A DNA stretch of 64,000 bases from Callipepla californica brunnescens. Its lineage: Eukaryota; Chordata; Aves; Galliformes; Odontophoridae. The translations under genes and the position numbers were made by a program. The notes under the pieces were generated by a model, which searched no databases, was not told the DNA's origin, and saw only the letters and a list, made by a program, of their open reading frames with translations. This document shows positions 1 through 14,596 of the stretch, piece after piece. How positions within the stretch are numbered: position 1 is the first letter of the stretch; the number at the start of each line of letters is the position of its first letter. The stretch lies in contig JALIRH010000001.1 in assembly GCA_023055505.1 (NCBI GenBank), forward strand, positions 9,364,467 through 9,428,466, read 5' to 3'.

Positions 1-1715
1 AGTGCTACAAAATATGGTAAGTACGAATGAAATGCAAATACTTGCAGCTAAGAGAGAACAACTTGTGAATTCTCATTCATCTTTAACTCTTTGTGAGTGG
101 CTAAAAGAAAGTTATCAGTGCTAAAACCTGTAAAAATGGAAGAAAAATCATTAATAAAGTATCAGCCTAGATTAATATGGGATGCACGTATTCACATGTC
201 TTCATTTGCCATCTGCTACTCATCTACAGAATTTTGTGCTTCAATCTGGAGCTGTTCATTTCCCATAAAGCAGCTATGCTCACCCTCATCATGCCCAAAC
301 TACCACATCATTCTCCATTGCTGTGTGTTTCAGTCACTGTTTGAGGTATTGTGAGGATGCAGCTCTCCAGCTAGCTCAGAAAAACTGTACAAATTCAGCT
401 GTTCTGTAGTATCTCTCCGACCTATCTGCAGGTGTTTGGGCTTTTTCCACCAGCATGACTCCATTGTACAGCATGCTATTCCACAAAGGTGAAAAGTGGA
501 TTTTCTACTTCAGTAGCAAACAAGATCCTCCTCATTGATTCTGTAATGTCACCTTCTCAGTTTCAGCCTTAGATCCTGGCAGTGGACCCTGCTGAACAGA
601 ATTCTGGTTGCTCAGAACAAGTGTGTCAGCAGGACTCCAAATAATGGCTGTAATGTGACAAATTACATGGCAGATGTTGAGCAGCAAAGGCAATGACAAA
701 TCCTATGGAGGCATGCCCTCTGTTGAGGCTTCACAGAAGCCTGATAAACCCAATGGAACAGCTGCTGCACAGCTTGGCACACTGTGCATTTACCAGGCAC
801 ACGCGGACCCATGACATACTTTGTTTTCTAAATATCTGGATCCAACTTTCCACTAATATTATTATGGCAGGATCGTAAGACAGTAATGCGATGTGCTTCG
901 AATAATTTCAGACAGCCATTTGGATTAAAACTGTGATCCACGTGATCCACATTCTGTTCAAAAGCTGCCATCAGTGAAGGCAACAGTTATCAGAATTTCA
1001 TCCTCATTCAGGACACCTTAAGGGTATCCGGACTGTGTATCCACTGCGATCTCATTGTATTTCTCTCAATGAACCCACAAAACTCTTGTGAGAGAGTAAT
1101 TGGTTAGTCCTCTGTTTTCTTGTATTACATAAGCTCTGCCCATAGATCAAATGATCTTCTATGTGTTTTGTCCTCTTAAAGCAAACACAGTTATAAACCC
1201 TTATACATAGGGTTGTGAAGACACATGACAGATATTTACTAGTGTTTCAGAAATAAATATGTTTTGGTGCCACTGTCTGCCTGTTCTATCTTACTGTATG
1301 TGACTGCACACAGTTAAAAAAGTAAATAAATGCAACGAGAGAGATAAGGCTCTTTTGAGAAACAACTGGAGGCCCTGAACCTCAGATATTATGTCTTTTA
1401 ATATCTTTATAAACTGGAGCTTAACAAAGGGAATACTAAATCTTCATAACATCAGAGGGCCTGGAAGGGAGTGGGATTATCAGCTGCTGCAGGACGTGAG
1501 CAAGGCAGATCCTGGCTGCAGCAAGTATGCAGCCAGGCAAAAGGCGAGGAGATCCATGTTGGAGACAGCATCCAAGGAGAGGCTGCAGGGCACATGGGGC
1601 TGGATGCAACCTCCCAGATCGCTGAGTAACAGGTGTTACTTTCACCAACACTGCTCTACTATACGCCAATTTTAAAATTGTTAATTTCTGTTACTTTGGT
1701 CAGAAAAGAGTTCTA
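1..1715. other. Intergenic, unique sequence
   Basis: AT-rich unique sequence with only short chance open frames. I see no conserved protein, RNA gene or repeat family. Confidence 0.6.
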
Positions 1716-1786
1716 ATCCCATCCCATCCCATCCCATCCCATCCCATCCCATCCCATCCCATCCCATCCCATCCCATCCCATCCCA
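1716..1786. repeat. (ATCCC)n microsatellite
   Basis: Fourteen near-perfect tandem copies of ATCCC run uninterrupted over 71 bp. No gene flanks it. The perfect copies suggest recent expansion and likely length polymorphism. Confidence 0.98.
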
Positions 1787-4700
1787 CAGACTGCTGAAGT
1801 GGTGTTTCTACAGTGTTTCAGTTACTGCAGTATATTTCTTTGAAGAAAAGGCTTACTTTTTCATTTGATTCTGAGAAGCAAAACCAGTAAAAACTTGCAT
1901 GGAGGTGATTAGTTTATGAAAAAATGTTGTATGCCGTGGTTCTTGTGGCCACAGGGAAGCTTATGAGCTAGTCCATTTTTATATTATATCCTATCATTAA
2001 TAGACAGTTATCCATTCTCCTTGCTCAGCCTTTAGTGAAACACACTGACTGTCCTTGTTTCTGCTTGCTTACTGTTATCTCCTGCTAATGGTGAAACTAC
2101 CACCAGGCCACGTTTTCTTGCTGACTAAAACTCTGAACATAAATGGCATAGCAGTGGGCTTTCAGAAGTGATGATCACGGCCAGTGTCTTCTCTGGGTGG
2201 ACATGCCAGTGACAGGACAGTGACCTGTGGTAAAACCTATCACATCCCAGAGCTCATCTGGGGCTTCGCTTTCAATATGAGCATAGTTAAGCTTGGCAGA
2301 GATTAGAGACCTACAAGCAAAGGCAAGAGGCACTTCAGTGTAATTTCTCAATGCATGTAAAGTTACTGTTTTTGTCAGAGAAAGGATAACCTGTACAGGA
2401 CACCTTTACTGGCAGAGGGCACTTTGTCATAGGCACTGGCCTCTTTTACAGTAACAGCCTTGGTAAGCTGTTTCTTATTGTCAGTTTCAATTTCATGTAG
2501 GATTACACTCAAGGAAATTCTTATCACTGGTTAATAAGGCAAGTGTATCCTCCCATGTAGATAACAGGCAGTGATTTTTATGCCATGCCAGTGGTCCTCT
2601 GTAAACCATCACAGAGATGGGTGTGAACCTGTCCTTCACCACAGCCACAAGAACAATCTCCATCTCACCCCGCTTACCCACCAATATATCTCAAGAGATC
2701 TAATTCTCTGTTGCAGTACTGTGAAGCAGTGGCATTTAAGCAGCTTCTCCTCCAAGTATGATTTTCTATTTCATCCATCCTAGTATGCTCTTGCTTCCCT
2801 CTGAAAGATATCAGCAAAATGCCTCTTCCTGCAGTTTCAGTAATTTTTGCTTTGGGACAGAGCCCAATATTTTCTTCAAAAACCTCAGACTGATTGTAAA
2901 TAGGACCGATGATACTAATTTTCTTTGCCAGTGTTTATCTTTCCATTTGAAAACAAAGAGCTTTAGCAAATATTGCATCAGCTGTAGTCAGTCATCCTTC
3001 TAGAATGCTGCAGGATTTCCCCGTAGGTATGTTAGAAGCTCGCAGTATTCTGGAACTCTCCCTTTTACAGGTTTTCACTTTTCCTGTTTTGAAATATGTG
3101 GGGAATAAATCTTGAACCAAGCTTCATTTGAAAGTGTTTTTTTCTTCTCTATTCAAAAATTCTAGTAGTTTCCTGTCTTCTGAAAACAATGAATCTTTGT
3201 ACAGTGCCCATCTACTTCTTCCATTTGATCTGTGTCTTGGCTATGTGTGACGACACTGAATCTAAGTAGCACCATTACCACTTGTCTCACTCTCACTCGG
3301 CAATTATTTTTGAGGCATAAATCAATGTCTGGGCTTGCTTCAGTTTGCATACAACAAACTAGCAAATCCTTTGGAAATGAGAATTAGCAACATTTCAAGG
3401 GTCCTGTGCTGTTCTTTTTATCTTCAGTGTAGACAACAAGCACATTAGCAGGAGCTCAGTGAAGTGGCAGTATTTCATCTGTACACAAATAGAGGCTGCT
3501 GGTAATCCCACTTGGTTTTGTACCCAGTGAAATACAAGCACCAGTTTGATCCATGGCTGTTCCAAACAGGCCACGTGCCATCACTGCTACTTCTGCAGTG
3601 TGCAGCCCCTTGCTTTGGTTGCTGAACTCATCATGGCCCACCAAACTCTTAATTTATCCATGGACTGGGAAAATGGTATCCTTCCTATTTGGCTGTGCTA
3701 TGAGAGCAGAGGAGTCATTCATGCAAAGTCATTCAATCTCAGCACTATTTTGTGTGCTGACTTAGAGAAATTCTAGCTATAGAGTAACTCCTTTGTTCTC
3801 AGATGATCAATAGATTATGTCACTATCTGTTAGAAACTCCCACACTCCTCATGCAGGTGGAGCAGCAGATTTCTTTTGCAAGCAACCAGACATTTGAAGC
3901 TTTTTTGCCTTCTGGACAGATGTTTTTCTTGCATTGCAATAGATGCAAGTTGATGAGGTCTTTTTGATTTCATTCAGCTGGCTTTTCCCTTCCCTTCATT
4001 TCCAGTTTAGGATTCCATCTTCATTCCAAATTGGCAGGACTTTCATTCCTCAAACAATAACCAGTCTGGTCTTGACCTTTGAGATTCCTTCCCAAGTGCT
4101 AGGGCATTCCTATTTCAAGTCACACAAACAAAACACAAAATGACAAAGAGAAAGAAAAGCTAGATCACAACATATGGATAAGGAACAGCACTAGAAAGAC
4201 TTCCCTGGGAAGGCCCAGTTCCCTGACTCATTCGCTTTGATGAGTGACCCATCCTATCTCAAAATCATGCTGTACCACAAAACTTGACTACAGCAGAGCT
4301 CAGTTATTCATGATGGCATGAAAAGCTAGGTACACCAGAAAATATATTTTGGTTTAAAATTAAAGATGAGAAGTCAGGATTCTACTTCAGTTGTACGCTA
4401 TATGCAGTTATTTCCTTCTGCAGTCACACAAGGATTGTTATCAGCATTTCTGCTTCAATAAGAAGAGTTTTTTCTAAATATTCCTAGACATACCTTTCCT
4501 AGATATTCACTCCAGTAGTGTGAACGTTTTCTCATTGCTTCCTTTCTTTCTTTCCTATTTCTCCTTGACCAAAACAAGACATTTCCTGCAGGCCCACATG
4601 GTAGAAAAGACAAAACAAAACAAAACAAAAAGGCAGGCAGATGGGCTGTAGCCCCCATTGCTGTGCTGACCACACGTTCTCTCTCCTGAGCTTTCCCAGA

Positions 4701-7700
4701 AGGACAAAGTTTGACCTACTGGATTCTGCTCTCTTTATTGCCTTATGTCTACTTTTTGCCCTTCTGCTGAGAGATCTGGGCTCTGTGGCTGGAGGGATCT
4801 TCCTGGCAGGGAACTGTCTGTGTGCAGAGCAAGCCACAGATAGTATGGATGTGTGAACAGCCTGAAAGGATCATTGCTAAGAGAGCATGAGTAACAAAAT
4901 TACTGAGTTCAGTTCACTGACCCTCTCTCTTTCCATTCATGAGTTCTGCAGTAAGCATAACTCATTCTCAACTAATAATATTTATGCAATATTTAATCAA
5001 CAAACAATCAAAAACAACGAAAGGTTAATCAAGGTTCGAGTTTGCTTTCTCAGATACAAATTAATAAGTCTAGCTTTGAGATAAATGTGTTCCATTAGAT
5101 CCTGGGATGTAGGTGATCGTCCTTAGCACAGGGAATATGACCTCTCATGCTCTGAGAGGAAATGGCTACAAAGGGGGACACTCAGACTGTAAACATAGCT
5201 TTCCTTTTTCTGTAAAGAAGCAGTTGTAATCACTGAAAGGAGACCACACAAATGTTTCACACATACGGCAATCTCCGGCAGTCAATCAAATAATTTCCCC
5301 AACACAATGAACACAATCTTTCCAGTTCTAGGCCTTTGCCACACAGCTAATAGCTCTACTGTTCCAGAAAGCAATCACATGCCCCATGCCTTTCCCTGCG
5401 TGTGCAGCTTTCCTGGTCAAGCGAACCATAAACATGGCATTTTTTCACTCCCTTGAACAGGAGTCGGTTGTAATCCTGCAACTGGGAAATGCTGCCATTA
5501 GAAGTCATTATGATGAATTTTCTGAACTGAATGCAAAGGTGCACAGGAAACATCTTTCCATGATTTTAAAGCCTTCATACGGGAGCTACTGGATTCTCAG
5601 AAACAGCAACCAGTGACTGAAGCCAAAGGATTGGTTATTTATTCTTTTCCCCTTTCTTTTCTTCCAATGAGGCAGGAAAGAGAATTAAAGAGAAATCTAA
5701 GAGATAGAAATATATTTCTATTACAAATAAATCTTGGGCAAACACAGAACAGACAACAGCAGTGTTGTTTCCCTTTCTGAATGGGACACTTGGCTTTAAA
5801 AAGTAAAATACTCCTTACTTCTGCAAGTGATTTGTTAAAATGGCATCCGTCCCACTTTCAGCGATAAGAAGGCAGTTAGAGCCCCAGCTGTGGCTGTAGG
5901 TAAGCAGACAAGCGTCAGCACAACTTGAATCCTGTCCCTTTTGCTTTTGCTTACCAGAAGCCATGCACTGCCCCAGGCCTTCCATGAAGCAACAGACACA
6001 TCTGTTATCAGCCAGAGAGGAGAAGATCTTGAGAAATGCAAGTTTAGTTCTTGTGCTCTCACACACATGCTATGAGATTTCGTCCAAATCATGTCATTTC
6101 ACTGGTCCAGATACTTAAAAAGAGTTTATTTTTTCCTAAGACTTCAAGTGTTCAAGTGTTCATCCTCTCAAGAGGAATACGCCCAAGAGTAAGACGTCAA
6201 GCATGCACAGAGATTCACTATCTAGCAAGTGTTAGAGGAAGGTTCGCTCCTTTCTTCTAAACCTGGGCGAAACAGGCATCTTGCTGTACAGCACTTCAGT
6301 AGCAGGAAAGCTTGTTTGGGAATTAGAAGTATGATTTTAATTCTTCCTCCAGACTTACTGTCCTGATCCTCATATTTCTGCCCATTGCCTACGGCTGTAC
6401 CAGTCCTCAGGTTCAAGGACACGGAGGAATGGGGAGAAGAAAGGCAAGTGCAGATGGATCAAGGTGGGATGGGAGGGAGAACCTGTTTCTCCTAGAGAAA
6501 GTGTAGGGTTTCATACAGACAGAATTTAAAGAGGGTGAGTAAGATGCTCCTCTGTTGGGAAACCTATATGTATTCCAGTCACTGCTTTAAATACATCGTC
6601 AAGAACAATATATATATATGTATCAATCAGTGGATGCAGTGGAGTACTAAGAGCATCAGGACATTAAGCATGGGGCTTTAGAGCACCAGAACAGTCCAAA
6701 AAAAGGCCTGGGGAGACCTTAGCTTCTTCCAGTGCAAGAGCAAACAACCTGGTAACGTGAGCAGGAAAAGGTGAGAGATGAACACCACTCCTGCATCAGC
6801 TTACACCTAGGGACATTCCGCCACCACCTTACATTACCCTCAGAGATAAATCCTTTACCCTGTGTCACTTATGTCCTCCCAGTGCTGACTCCTGCACAGT
6901 GGTGCAGCCTGGCTTTGTATCCTCACAGTATGAGGAAGCTGAGGAGACAGACACACATGAGGAAGGGCCCAACAAACAAAACTGTAACAGTGAACAAGTT
7001 TTTGTTACCTTGATATTTCTTGTGCCCGCTTTGATTTCTGGCATGAGCTAAGGACTGGGCTCTTAAAGCATCAGAAGTGTTGTTACCAAACTGTGATAAA
7101 ATCACGCCTTCATTTTGCTGTGTGCACTTATCCTGAGGGGCACAAACCATGCTGCACACTGTGCGTGGAGCAAAGGCGGCTGAGCTAGCATTAAAGGAAA
7201 GGTGGGGCAACTTATCAGATTTCGTGCTGCTGTGGCTTATTTAGAAGGAACTGAGATATTCACAGGTAGCAGAGTTGTGCTGAGCAGACACTTCGGTACC
7301 GGAATGGGTAATATTTTTCAAGTAAATATACTTGGCAAGTGCTGCTAACAAAAATAATCAATTTTCAGTCAGTAAGTAATAATCAGTCAGAACTGATGCC
7401 ATTGACTCCCTGAGCCTTGCTGATGTTTTAAATATTGCTGACTGCTGCTGTGTTGATACAAGTAATGCAAATTCACGCACTTTCTGACAGGGAAAGCACA
7501 GGAAAATAGAGGCTCCAGGGCCAAACAGCCTTTTGCAACAGGAAATGTTTTCAGAACAAAAAGTGATGGGGTCATGCATAAGCTTTGCGATCACTGTTAT
7601 TCTGGCAGCCGAACAGTCTGCTGGGGAGGCAAGCCAGTTCAGCTCCCTTGACCTAAAGCATTCCTCTTTTTTATTAATTGGCTGCTGGTTTTGGTACCTA

Positions 7701-8864
7701 TGCTTTGTTTACTTTTTCGTTTTCTTTTTCTTTTCTAAGAAAAGAAGGATATATGGGAGAAGAGGCCACAGGAGTCTGGGCAGAAATGCCTCTCTTTTGG
7801 CAATGTCTGATCTTCAGTAACCTTGGCATATAACGTACAGATGGGCCTGAAGATAAACCTCAATCCAGCCATGGGTCACTGTTATTACAGTAATCCATCA
7901 AGCTTTGCACCGACTTCTGTCATACAGATTATTTTTAGAAAGCAAACATCACGTGGGAGTGGGAGTGCATCAAGGCATGGAATCCAACTTCCTTTCTAGT
8001 TTCAGGGACTTTTCTTTTTGAAGCCCAAATCACAGGAATGAGAACAGTCCCAAGTTAACAAGAGTATGTCTGACTCCACGCTGCCCACAAAATGTCTCCA
8101 AACAAAACATAAAACATGATCGATGGTGACACAAACTACCCCAACGCACAGCCAAAACTGGTATTATGGTACAGCATGTTATTTGTGATTAAACAAAATG
8201 TTTGTGGTACTCTCTTTGACAAGCTTTTGCATAAACCAGTTGTGTCAAGATACACTTCTGAATCTCTAATTTATCCTATGACTGAGCATGCTATCACTGA
8301 GTGAATGAAGTTATTTCTCCTTTCATTTCCTTGCTTCTCCAACAAGAAACAGCTCACAACACCTCTGTAACACCTGAACGTACATGACATATCCAGGCAG
8401 ACCTGCGGAACCTGCAGGTGGCTCCCAACAAGTGAGGAAGACCTCAATGGAGAGGTTCAAGGACAATACAGTCACTCTGCTGGGAGCTTGTGGAATCATG
8501 CTGGCGCTTGAAGGTGACCTGACTGGAGGTGGAGAGTGCAAGAACAAAGCAAGCAGGAAACTTGTAGTGAGGCCAGACTGGTAAAGGTATCATCCTCCAA
8601 CTGTGTTTGCGTAATCATTCATACCATGGTTATCAGACAGAACCTGATAGTTGTGTCATTCTGCACATTGCAGTTCACCAGCAGTAGAGGGAGTGCTGCA
8701 GCTGCAAGAAACAACGTGTACCAGGGCACCTGGGCAGCTAACTGCAGGCCAGAACCAAGCTGCTACTACTCATGCTGGCCTTCATACGCAGTTTTTCAAG
8801 AGTTTCCTGCCACATCTAGCCAACATTTATTTTAACTAATGTCCTTTATGGCTACAGTACATTA
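1787..8864. other. Intergenic, unique sequence
   Basis: Unique AT-rich sequence. The only structures noted are a short (AAAAC)n tract at 4611-4630 and a short (TA)n tract at 6608-6622. Open frames up to about 100 residues are unrelated to known proteins. Confidence 0.6.
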
Positions 8865-9068
8865 TGTTGGTCACCACAGAAGTAATGCCTCCTGTTTATT
8901 TCCATGGAAACTTTAGCAGATACAAAGTGCACAGTAACACTATTCAATAGAGAAAATTCTCAACTATGAAACACATTTTTCAACACAGTCACCACCATCA
9001 TCCGTACACTTTCCACCAATGGACCAACATGATAAAGTAGGAGGCATTACTTTCGGAGCAGCCCTGTA
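8865..9068. mobile_element. Non-autonomous mariner derivative (Galluhop-like)
   Basis: A segment of about 204 bp is bounded by inverted ends: AGAAGTAATGCCTCCT on the left and AGGAGGCATTACTTTCGGAG on the right, the latter followed by CAGCCCTGTA. TA dinucleotides flank both ends, as expected for Tc1/mariner insertion. The inner sequence (TTTATTTCCATGGAAACTTT, then AACACAGTCACCACCAT) resembles the ends of the avian mariner Galluhop as I remember it. A full mariner is about 1.3 kb, so most of the transposase region is deleted. The left end is mutated. Confidence 0.8.
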
Positions 9069-12000
9069 TATTGGGCTTTTACTACCAAGATGTTCAGAAC
9101 TATCTTTCCTTTGCATCTCTTAAGATCAGCCCATTATAATTTGTGTTTTAATGCTTCTGTTGGCGTAAAATCCTGGTGCCCTGAGATCTGTGCAGCATTT
9201 AAAAGACAGACACTTTATCAAACAATGTGCAGGCATGCTAAATTAAGGCACTATCTCGAAAAGAACGAACTTTGTCTCATTTGCGAGACAGCAAAGGCTG
9301 TTAAACTTCCCACTGAGTTGTTTTTATTGTTGTAAATATATCTTCTGTCCTTGAATAACAATTGGGAACTTCAAGCACTGCATAAAAATCAAGCATTTAA
9401 GAGCAATTTTTTTTCGAAACAGTCACTCAGCATGAGCAGGCTAAGGACTTAGCATAAGCTGTTATTCAGACATACAGTAAAAGATCTCAGAAGAAAGAGA
9501 CTTCCCCTGTAGTGCTTCGCTTGAGGCATTTTTTACTTCATCCTGGCAGGCCCTTGTTAAGCCAAAATACATGCTGAGGCTTCACACCTTCTCAGGTGTC
9601 ATGATCAAGTTTCGTCAGAACAATGCTGCACCTTGGCCACAGCTTTCTGAGAAGAGAGCGCGGTGCAAGCACTGTGAAAAGGGCAATCCATGCCCGAGAA
9701 GAAACTCTGGAGGACAGAGAAAGAGCAGAAGATTTCCCCATCTTTTCAGCAGCTTGCCTTGTTTCCCTTTTCTACCTCCACTCTCCAATAAATATTGATC
9801 AGCACAAATTGCAGGCCCTCTTGCTGACCCTACAAGGCTCTGGTCTGTTGTCCAGTGCTGAGCTGGTATCTTCACAAGACAGGCTTTGCCCTCACTGGCA
9901 CTAGGCATGGCAGGGACACATGGCATATACATTAGAGAACTGAATATGAAAATTGCATACTTATGTGTAACTCTTCACTCCTTTTCTCTCTCCACTCTCC
10001 AATCTTCTTCTGTCCATATTCTCTGCTCCCCATGGGGCTGGACAACAGCAGCTGTGTCACTTTAAAGCTGAGGTTGGTGGGAGGAATTAGCCTATATTAG
10101 GCCTGTTGGTATAATTGAAAATAACCCACCAAAAACAGATAAGCTTTCAGCTTCATAGGCGTTTCTTGACTTTCACATTTGAAGTCAAGAGTTAATCTTG
10201 AATTCTCAAATACTGATTATGGACCAAAAAAATTCCTCTCAATCTGTTCAAATTAATTTACCTTCAGTGTGGTCAGTGGTCAACTATTTGTGACACATGA
10301 GGATATTTTGAATGGCCCATAGTACAGCCTGCGATAGTGCTGGGAAATTATCTGTGGACAGCAGAAATCTCTTGTTTCCACTGAACTTGTGAAATCCATT
10401 GAATTCAGAGGACACAGACAGTCCTTTCCCCTCAGAGTCACGGTGCTGCCCATGGGTTGATTTGCATCATCTTGCCTCTGTGAGGCAGCATCCCTTAGTT
10501 CCCATTGAGCTTCTACCAGAGCTTTCAAATTCTGCATTGAGAAATAATATACAGCTTGGCATGTGCTCCTAAAAACTTGCTTTTCCAGCTTTAAAGCTCA
10601 CTCATCTTTGAGGATGCTCCATTTATTTGGGCTGGAATGTAGTATTTAATTGAAGCTGCCGAAGCTCCAGGCTGAACAGTGCTTTTAAAATTTGGTGCAT
10701 CTCCTATGAATCACATCATATCCTGGGATCTGTATTGTATCAAGTTGCCTTTTCACTGCTCTAGGCTGAAAACTTGAAAGCAAAGCAGTTTTAAAAGGCT
10801 GAATGAAAGCAAGCAAGCACAAAGAGGTTTGTTTGCCTCACAGCCAGGCCAAGGTTGCTATCTGGGGAATACTCTGAAGCACAAGCCACAAAATACGAAC
10901 GCTTGTCATATTATCAGTTATTTTGAGCAGAGTGAAAAGAATGAACTTAGTTTTAAGAAATACGTAAGATTAAAGATGTGTCCTTAAAATTAACTCAGGT
11001 TTTCTTCAGTTTATTGAACTGTTAGCACTGAATATTGTGACAGCATTTCATATTTCCCCTGCAGAAGCCTGTTCTGCACGGAAATTCAAAATGCACCATG
11101 AAGTAAGATTGAGCACGCAGCTGTGTAGTTAAATGTGAAAAAGAAGAGTTAGAATCGTTTGGAAAAAGACAGTTGTACACACTGAAAAAGGCCTTACATT
11201 TCTACATCTCTAGGGCCAGCCTGCCCAGTGTTTTCATAATGTTTTGGAGAGCTGATATTCAAAGCTCTATTCATTAAACTTAACACCTTCCAAGGTTGTT
11301 ATACATAATGCATTTCTTGCCTCTGGCCCCAGTTCAGGAGGTATCTTTACCCTTTTCAAGCTCTATAGTTATTAATCTTGTACATGCTTCAAATTGATCT
11401 CAAGTTCTGATGGCACTTAAGCAGATACTGATACACTTATGTGAGGAACCGTAAGCACAAACTTAAATCCATGTCTTAAACAGAGGTTCTAGGAACTAAT
11501 TTTGCTGTGAACCACAGAACCAGACTTACTCCTGTACCAGGTATGTGGGAGGTAAATAGTGGTGGCAGTGGCAGCCATGCAGACATACCAAGTCACAGTG
11601 AGAGTCTCAGTCTTTTAATCTACTCTAAAGCAGTAGCCCATAAGGTACTTTGCCTCCTTCCAAAGGAAGCCAATGCAGTCAGGAATCTGTGGCCAATGTT
11701 TCATTCTAATTAGTTATTCTATTATTACAGAAAGTTATTAACTGTCATTGAACTTAGTGTCATCAGCTTGCTGCAGTGGAAAATCTCTCCTGCTGCACAG
11801 TCCTAAAGGCCCTCTCAGTCTGATTGCAAACTGGTAGTTTCTGACAAGTTGTATCACACTGTCCAGGATGTTGCCTTTTATCAAAATAGATTTTTCTCTT
11901 TTAAAACAAAATAAAGGAAAGAGAAACTGACGAGGGACTAAAATTTACCCGAGGCAAAGCACCTGCTCTGTAAAATCCAGGAAATATTTCTGATATAAAC

Positions 12001-12094
12001 ATTGACTCCTGATGGCTGAAGTTTTTCTCACGATTGAGACATGTTAGTGGAAGGAGTGGGCAGCCACTCTGGTGCTTATACTTGATGCACTTCA
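9069..12094. other. Intergenic, unique sequence
   Basis: Unique sequence without a recognisable repeat family or gene. An open frame at 9615-9932 (minus) has no family resemblance. Confidence 0.6.
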
Positions 12095-12810
12095 TCACAG
12101 AATCATAGAATGGCTCAGGCTGGAAGGAACCTCGGAGCTCATCGAGTTCCAAGCCCCTGCCATGGGCAGGCTGCCCCCAGCAGCTCAGCTGCACAGGGCC
12201 CATCTGACCTGGCCTTGAGTGCCATCCAGGGATGGGGCACCACAGCTTCTCTGGGCAGCAGTGCCAGTGCCTCACCATGCTCACAGTCAAAATTTCTTCC
12301 TAAATCTCCCCTCTTAGTTTAAAGCTATTCCCTTTCCTTCTGTCCCTATCAGACTATGAAGGTAGTCAGCCTCCCTCCTGTTTTAGAAGCTCCCTTTAAG
12401 TACTGCAAGTCCTCAGTGATGTCTCACCAGAGTCTTCTCCAGGCTGAACAAGTCCAGCACCCTCAGTTGTCTTTGTAGTGGTGTTCCAGCCCTTTGATCA
12501 CCTTTGCGTCCTCCTCTGGACCCACTCTAAAAGCTCCACATCGTTCTTGTGCTGGGGGCCCCAGGCCTGAACACAGTGCTCCAGATGGGGCCTCACGAGG
12601 GCAGAGTAGTGGGGGACAATCACCTCCCTCTCCCTGCTGGCCACCCCTCTGCTGATGTAGCCCGGATACCATTGGTCTTCCAGGCTGCAAGAGCACACTG
12701 CTGCACACAAATTGTTGGCCCAAGTCCAGCTCTTCATCCACAAGGACTCCTAAGTCCTTCTCCACAGGGCTACTCTGAAGGAGTTCCTCTCCCAGGCTGT
12801 GCATGTTTAG
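12095..12810 (-). mobile_element. CR1 LINE 3' end (about 0.7 kb, degraded)
   Basis: Read on the minus strand, this is the 3' end of the CR1 reverse-transcriptase ORF (ORF2) and its UTR. It encodes recognisable but broken fragments such as [20 protein letters not shown] and a following WGPQHKND motif. The element ends in the CR1 terminal sequence (CCATTCTATGATTCTGTGA at 12097-12115). It is 5'-truncated, as most CR1 copies are, and the reading frame is interrupted. The upstream boundary is approximate. Confidence 0.93.
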
Positions 12811-13069
12811 GACTAGCATTTGCTAGTAAGTACTAGCAGAAAAGAGGAGGGAGGGGAAGAGGAATGTCCAGTTTTCTCAATTTTTTTGAAATTCAAACCA
12901 CTTTCTTCCTCAGTACTGAACAGATGAGTCCTTGTGTGTGTGCAGGTGATTTACAAGGACCCGCTGGAAAACACAGAACCAAAGCTTCCATTTCTGCATC
13001 CTTTTTTCCTCCTGCAAACAGAATAATTGAACTGAAGCAGGGAGGGGAATCACAACTGAGGTTTTGATT

Positions 13070-13093
13070 TCTCTCTCTCTCTCTCTCCCTCTT
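13070..13093. repeat. (TC)n simple repeat
   Basis: A pure CT dinucleotide run lies immediately 5' of a short T-rich stretch. Confidence 0.95.
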
Positions 13094-14596
13094 TTTAATT
13101 AAGCTTTTCTTGCAGGCTATCACTTGCACAGAATGCAAGATGTCTGCTTGCAGAAACCTAACATGCTGTTTGGCAGAAATGTTCCAGTTTAATTAAACCT
13201 TTGAAAGAGGTTACTACTTTTAATGTGGGAGGAGGGCTACTCTCAGGGATTGCTACAGCAGAAGTATCTTCCTCCAGCAGAAATTAAATAGCTAGGGAAA
13301 AAGAAGCCTGTGGCTGGACACAGTGCAAATGAGGATTAAATGACAACAAAAAACAGGAACACGGAATAGATCAGCAATAAGGGAAATGAAGACAGTATGA
13401 GTAACAGTATGAGGAAACAGTATGAGTAACAGTTTTGAAGGAAATGACTTCTTATGCTAAAGAGCCATGAAAACGCTGGACTATCTTTCTTTCCTTTACT
13501 GCGCAAGGAAGTAGTGATCACAGCGTGAAATTATGATTTAGAAACTGGAAAATGGAAAGCTCCATCTTAAAATGCAATCCACCTCATTAAAAAGTCTGAG
13601 CCTTCATAAAGAAGCTCTTTTTTATAGACTGGATTATAGACGGAGAGAATGAAGGAATGATATATGAAGAGAAGTACAGAAGAAATACAAAAAATAAAAA
13701 GCTAATATCCAAAACATTTCTTTATGATTCTGAAAGCAGTTCTTCAGTGTGAATGCAGGGAAAGCCTCAAATAAATTGATGACAGACTTCTGGTGCTAAA
13801 TGTTAAATTTCTGCAATTGGCAGTGAATGACTTTTATGCATCATAAAAAACCATGCTGAAAGAGAAAAACTGAAGAAGGAGGGGAGAAAAATGAACTGAA
13901 AGGAGAAAGGATAAAAACATGATCAGCAAACTCGTGTAAGAAAGAGGAAGGATACATGAAAAATCAGCTCGTCAGTGGAGAAAGGGCAAGATGGAAAAAA
14001 TGACAGTTTAAAAGTACAGTTGTTGATGAGGATCTTCCTTGCTGTCTTTGCCCTGCTCCAGGGATGATGGGAGGTCAGAACCCTGCTCAGATTAGTTCAG
14101 GATCAGAGAGAGACTCCCAAAATCTGCCCAAATTTTCCTTCTGACGTGGTTTGGTACATATCTCAGGTAGCCCCAAGTTTACAGCAAGAAAGAAACAGAA
14201 TGAAAAGACTGAGAAGGAGAAAGAACACAGAGAAAATTGAGTTATTTTTAGTTGCTTTTATTTTTTTTTTCCCAGTATAGTGTTGAAGTGGTGAAATGTA
14301 ATTAATATTGATCCTCTGTGATTCAGAAACTGTCTGTAGCAGCTTCTTTGAATACAGATGACACTTACAAAGCTCCTTTTGGTTTTAAAGGAGCAGAAAG
14401 CTGCACTCAGCGCCACAAATGATGTGGAAGGGAAAAGGCAACACTGGGCATTAGTCTGACGGGGGAGCTCAGTAACAGGCAGAGCTTTTGGCAGGGGCAA
14501 TTAAAAATCTGCATATCGTAGCAGTGCTTGAAATGCACTGCACTGCTAGAGATGGGTGAGGGCATTCACCAGGATGGTGCTGCAGCTGCTAACAGG

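Noticed and set aside
12463..12819. 118-residue minus-strand frame as a gene
   Set aside because: It overlaps a degraded CR1 ORF2 in another frame.
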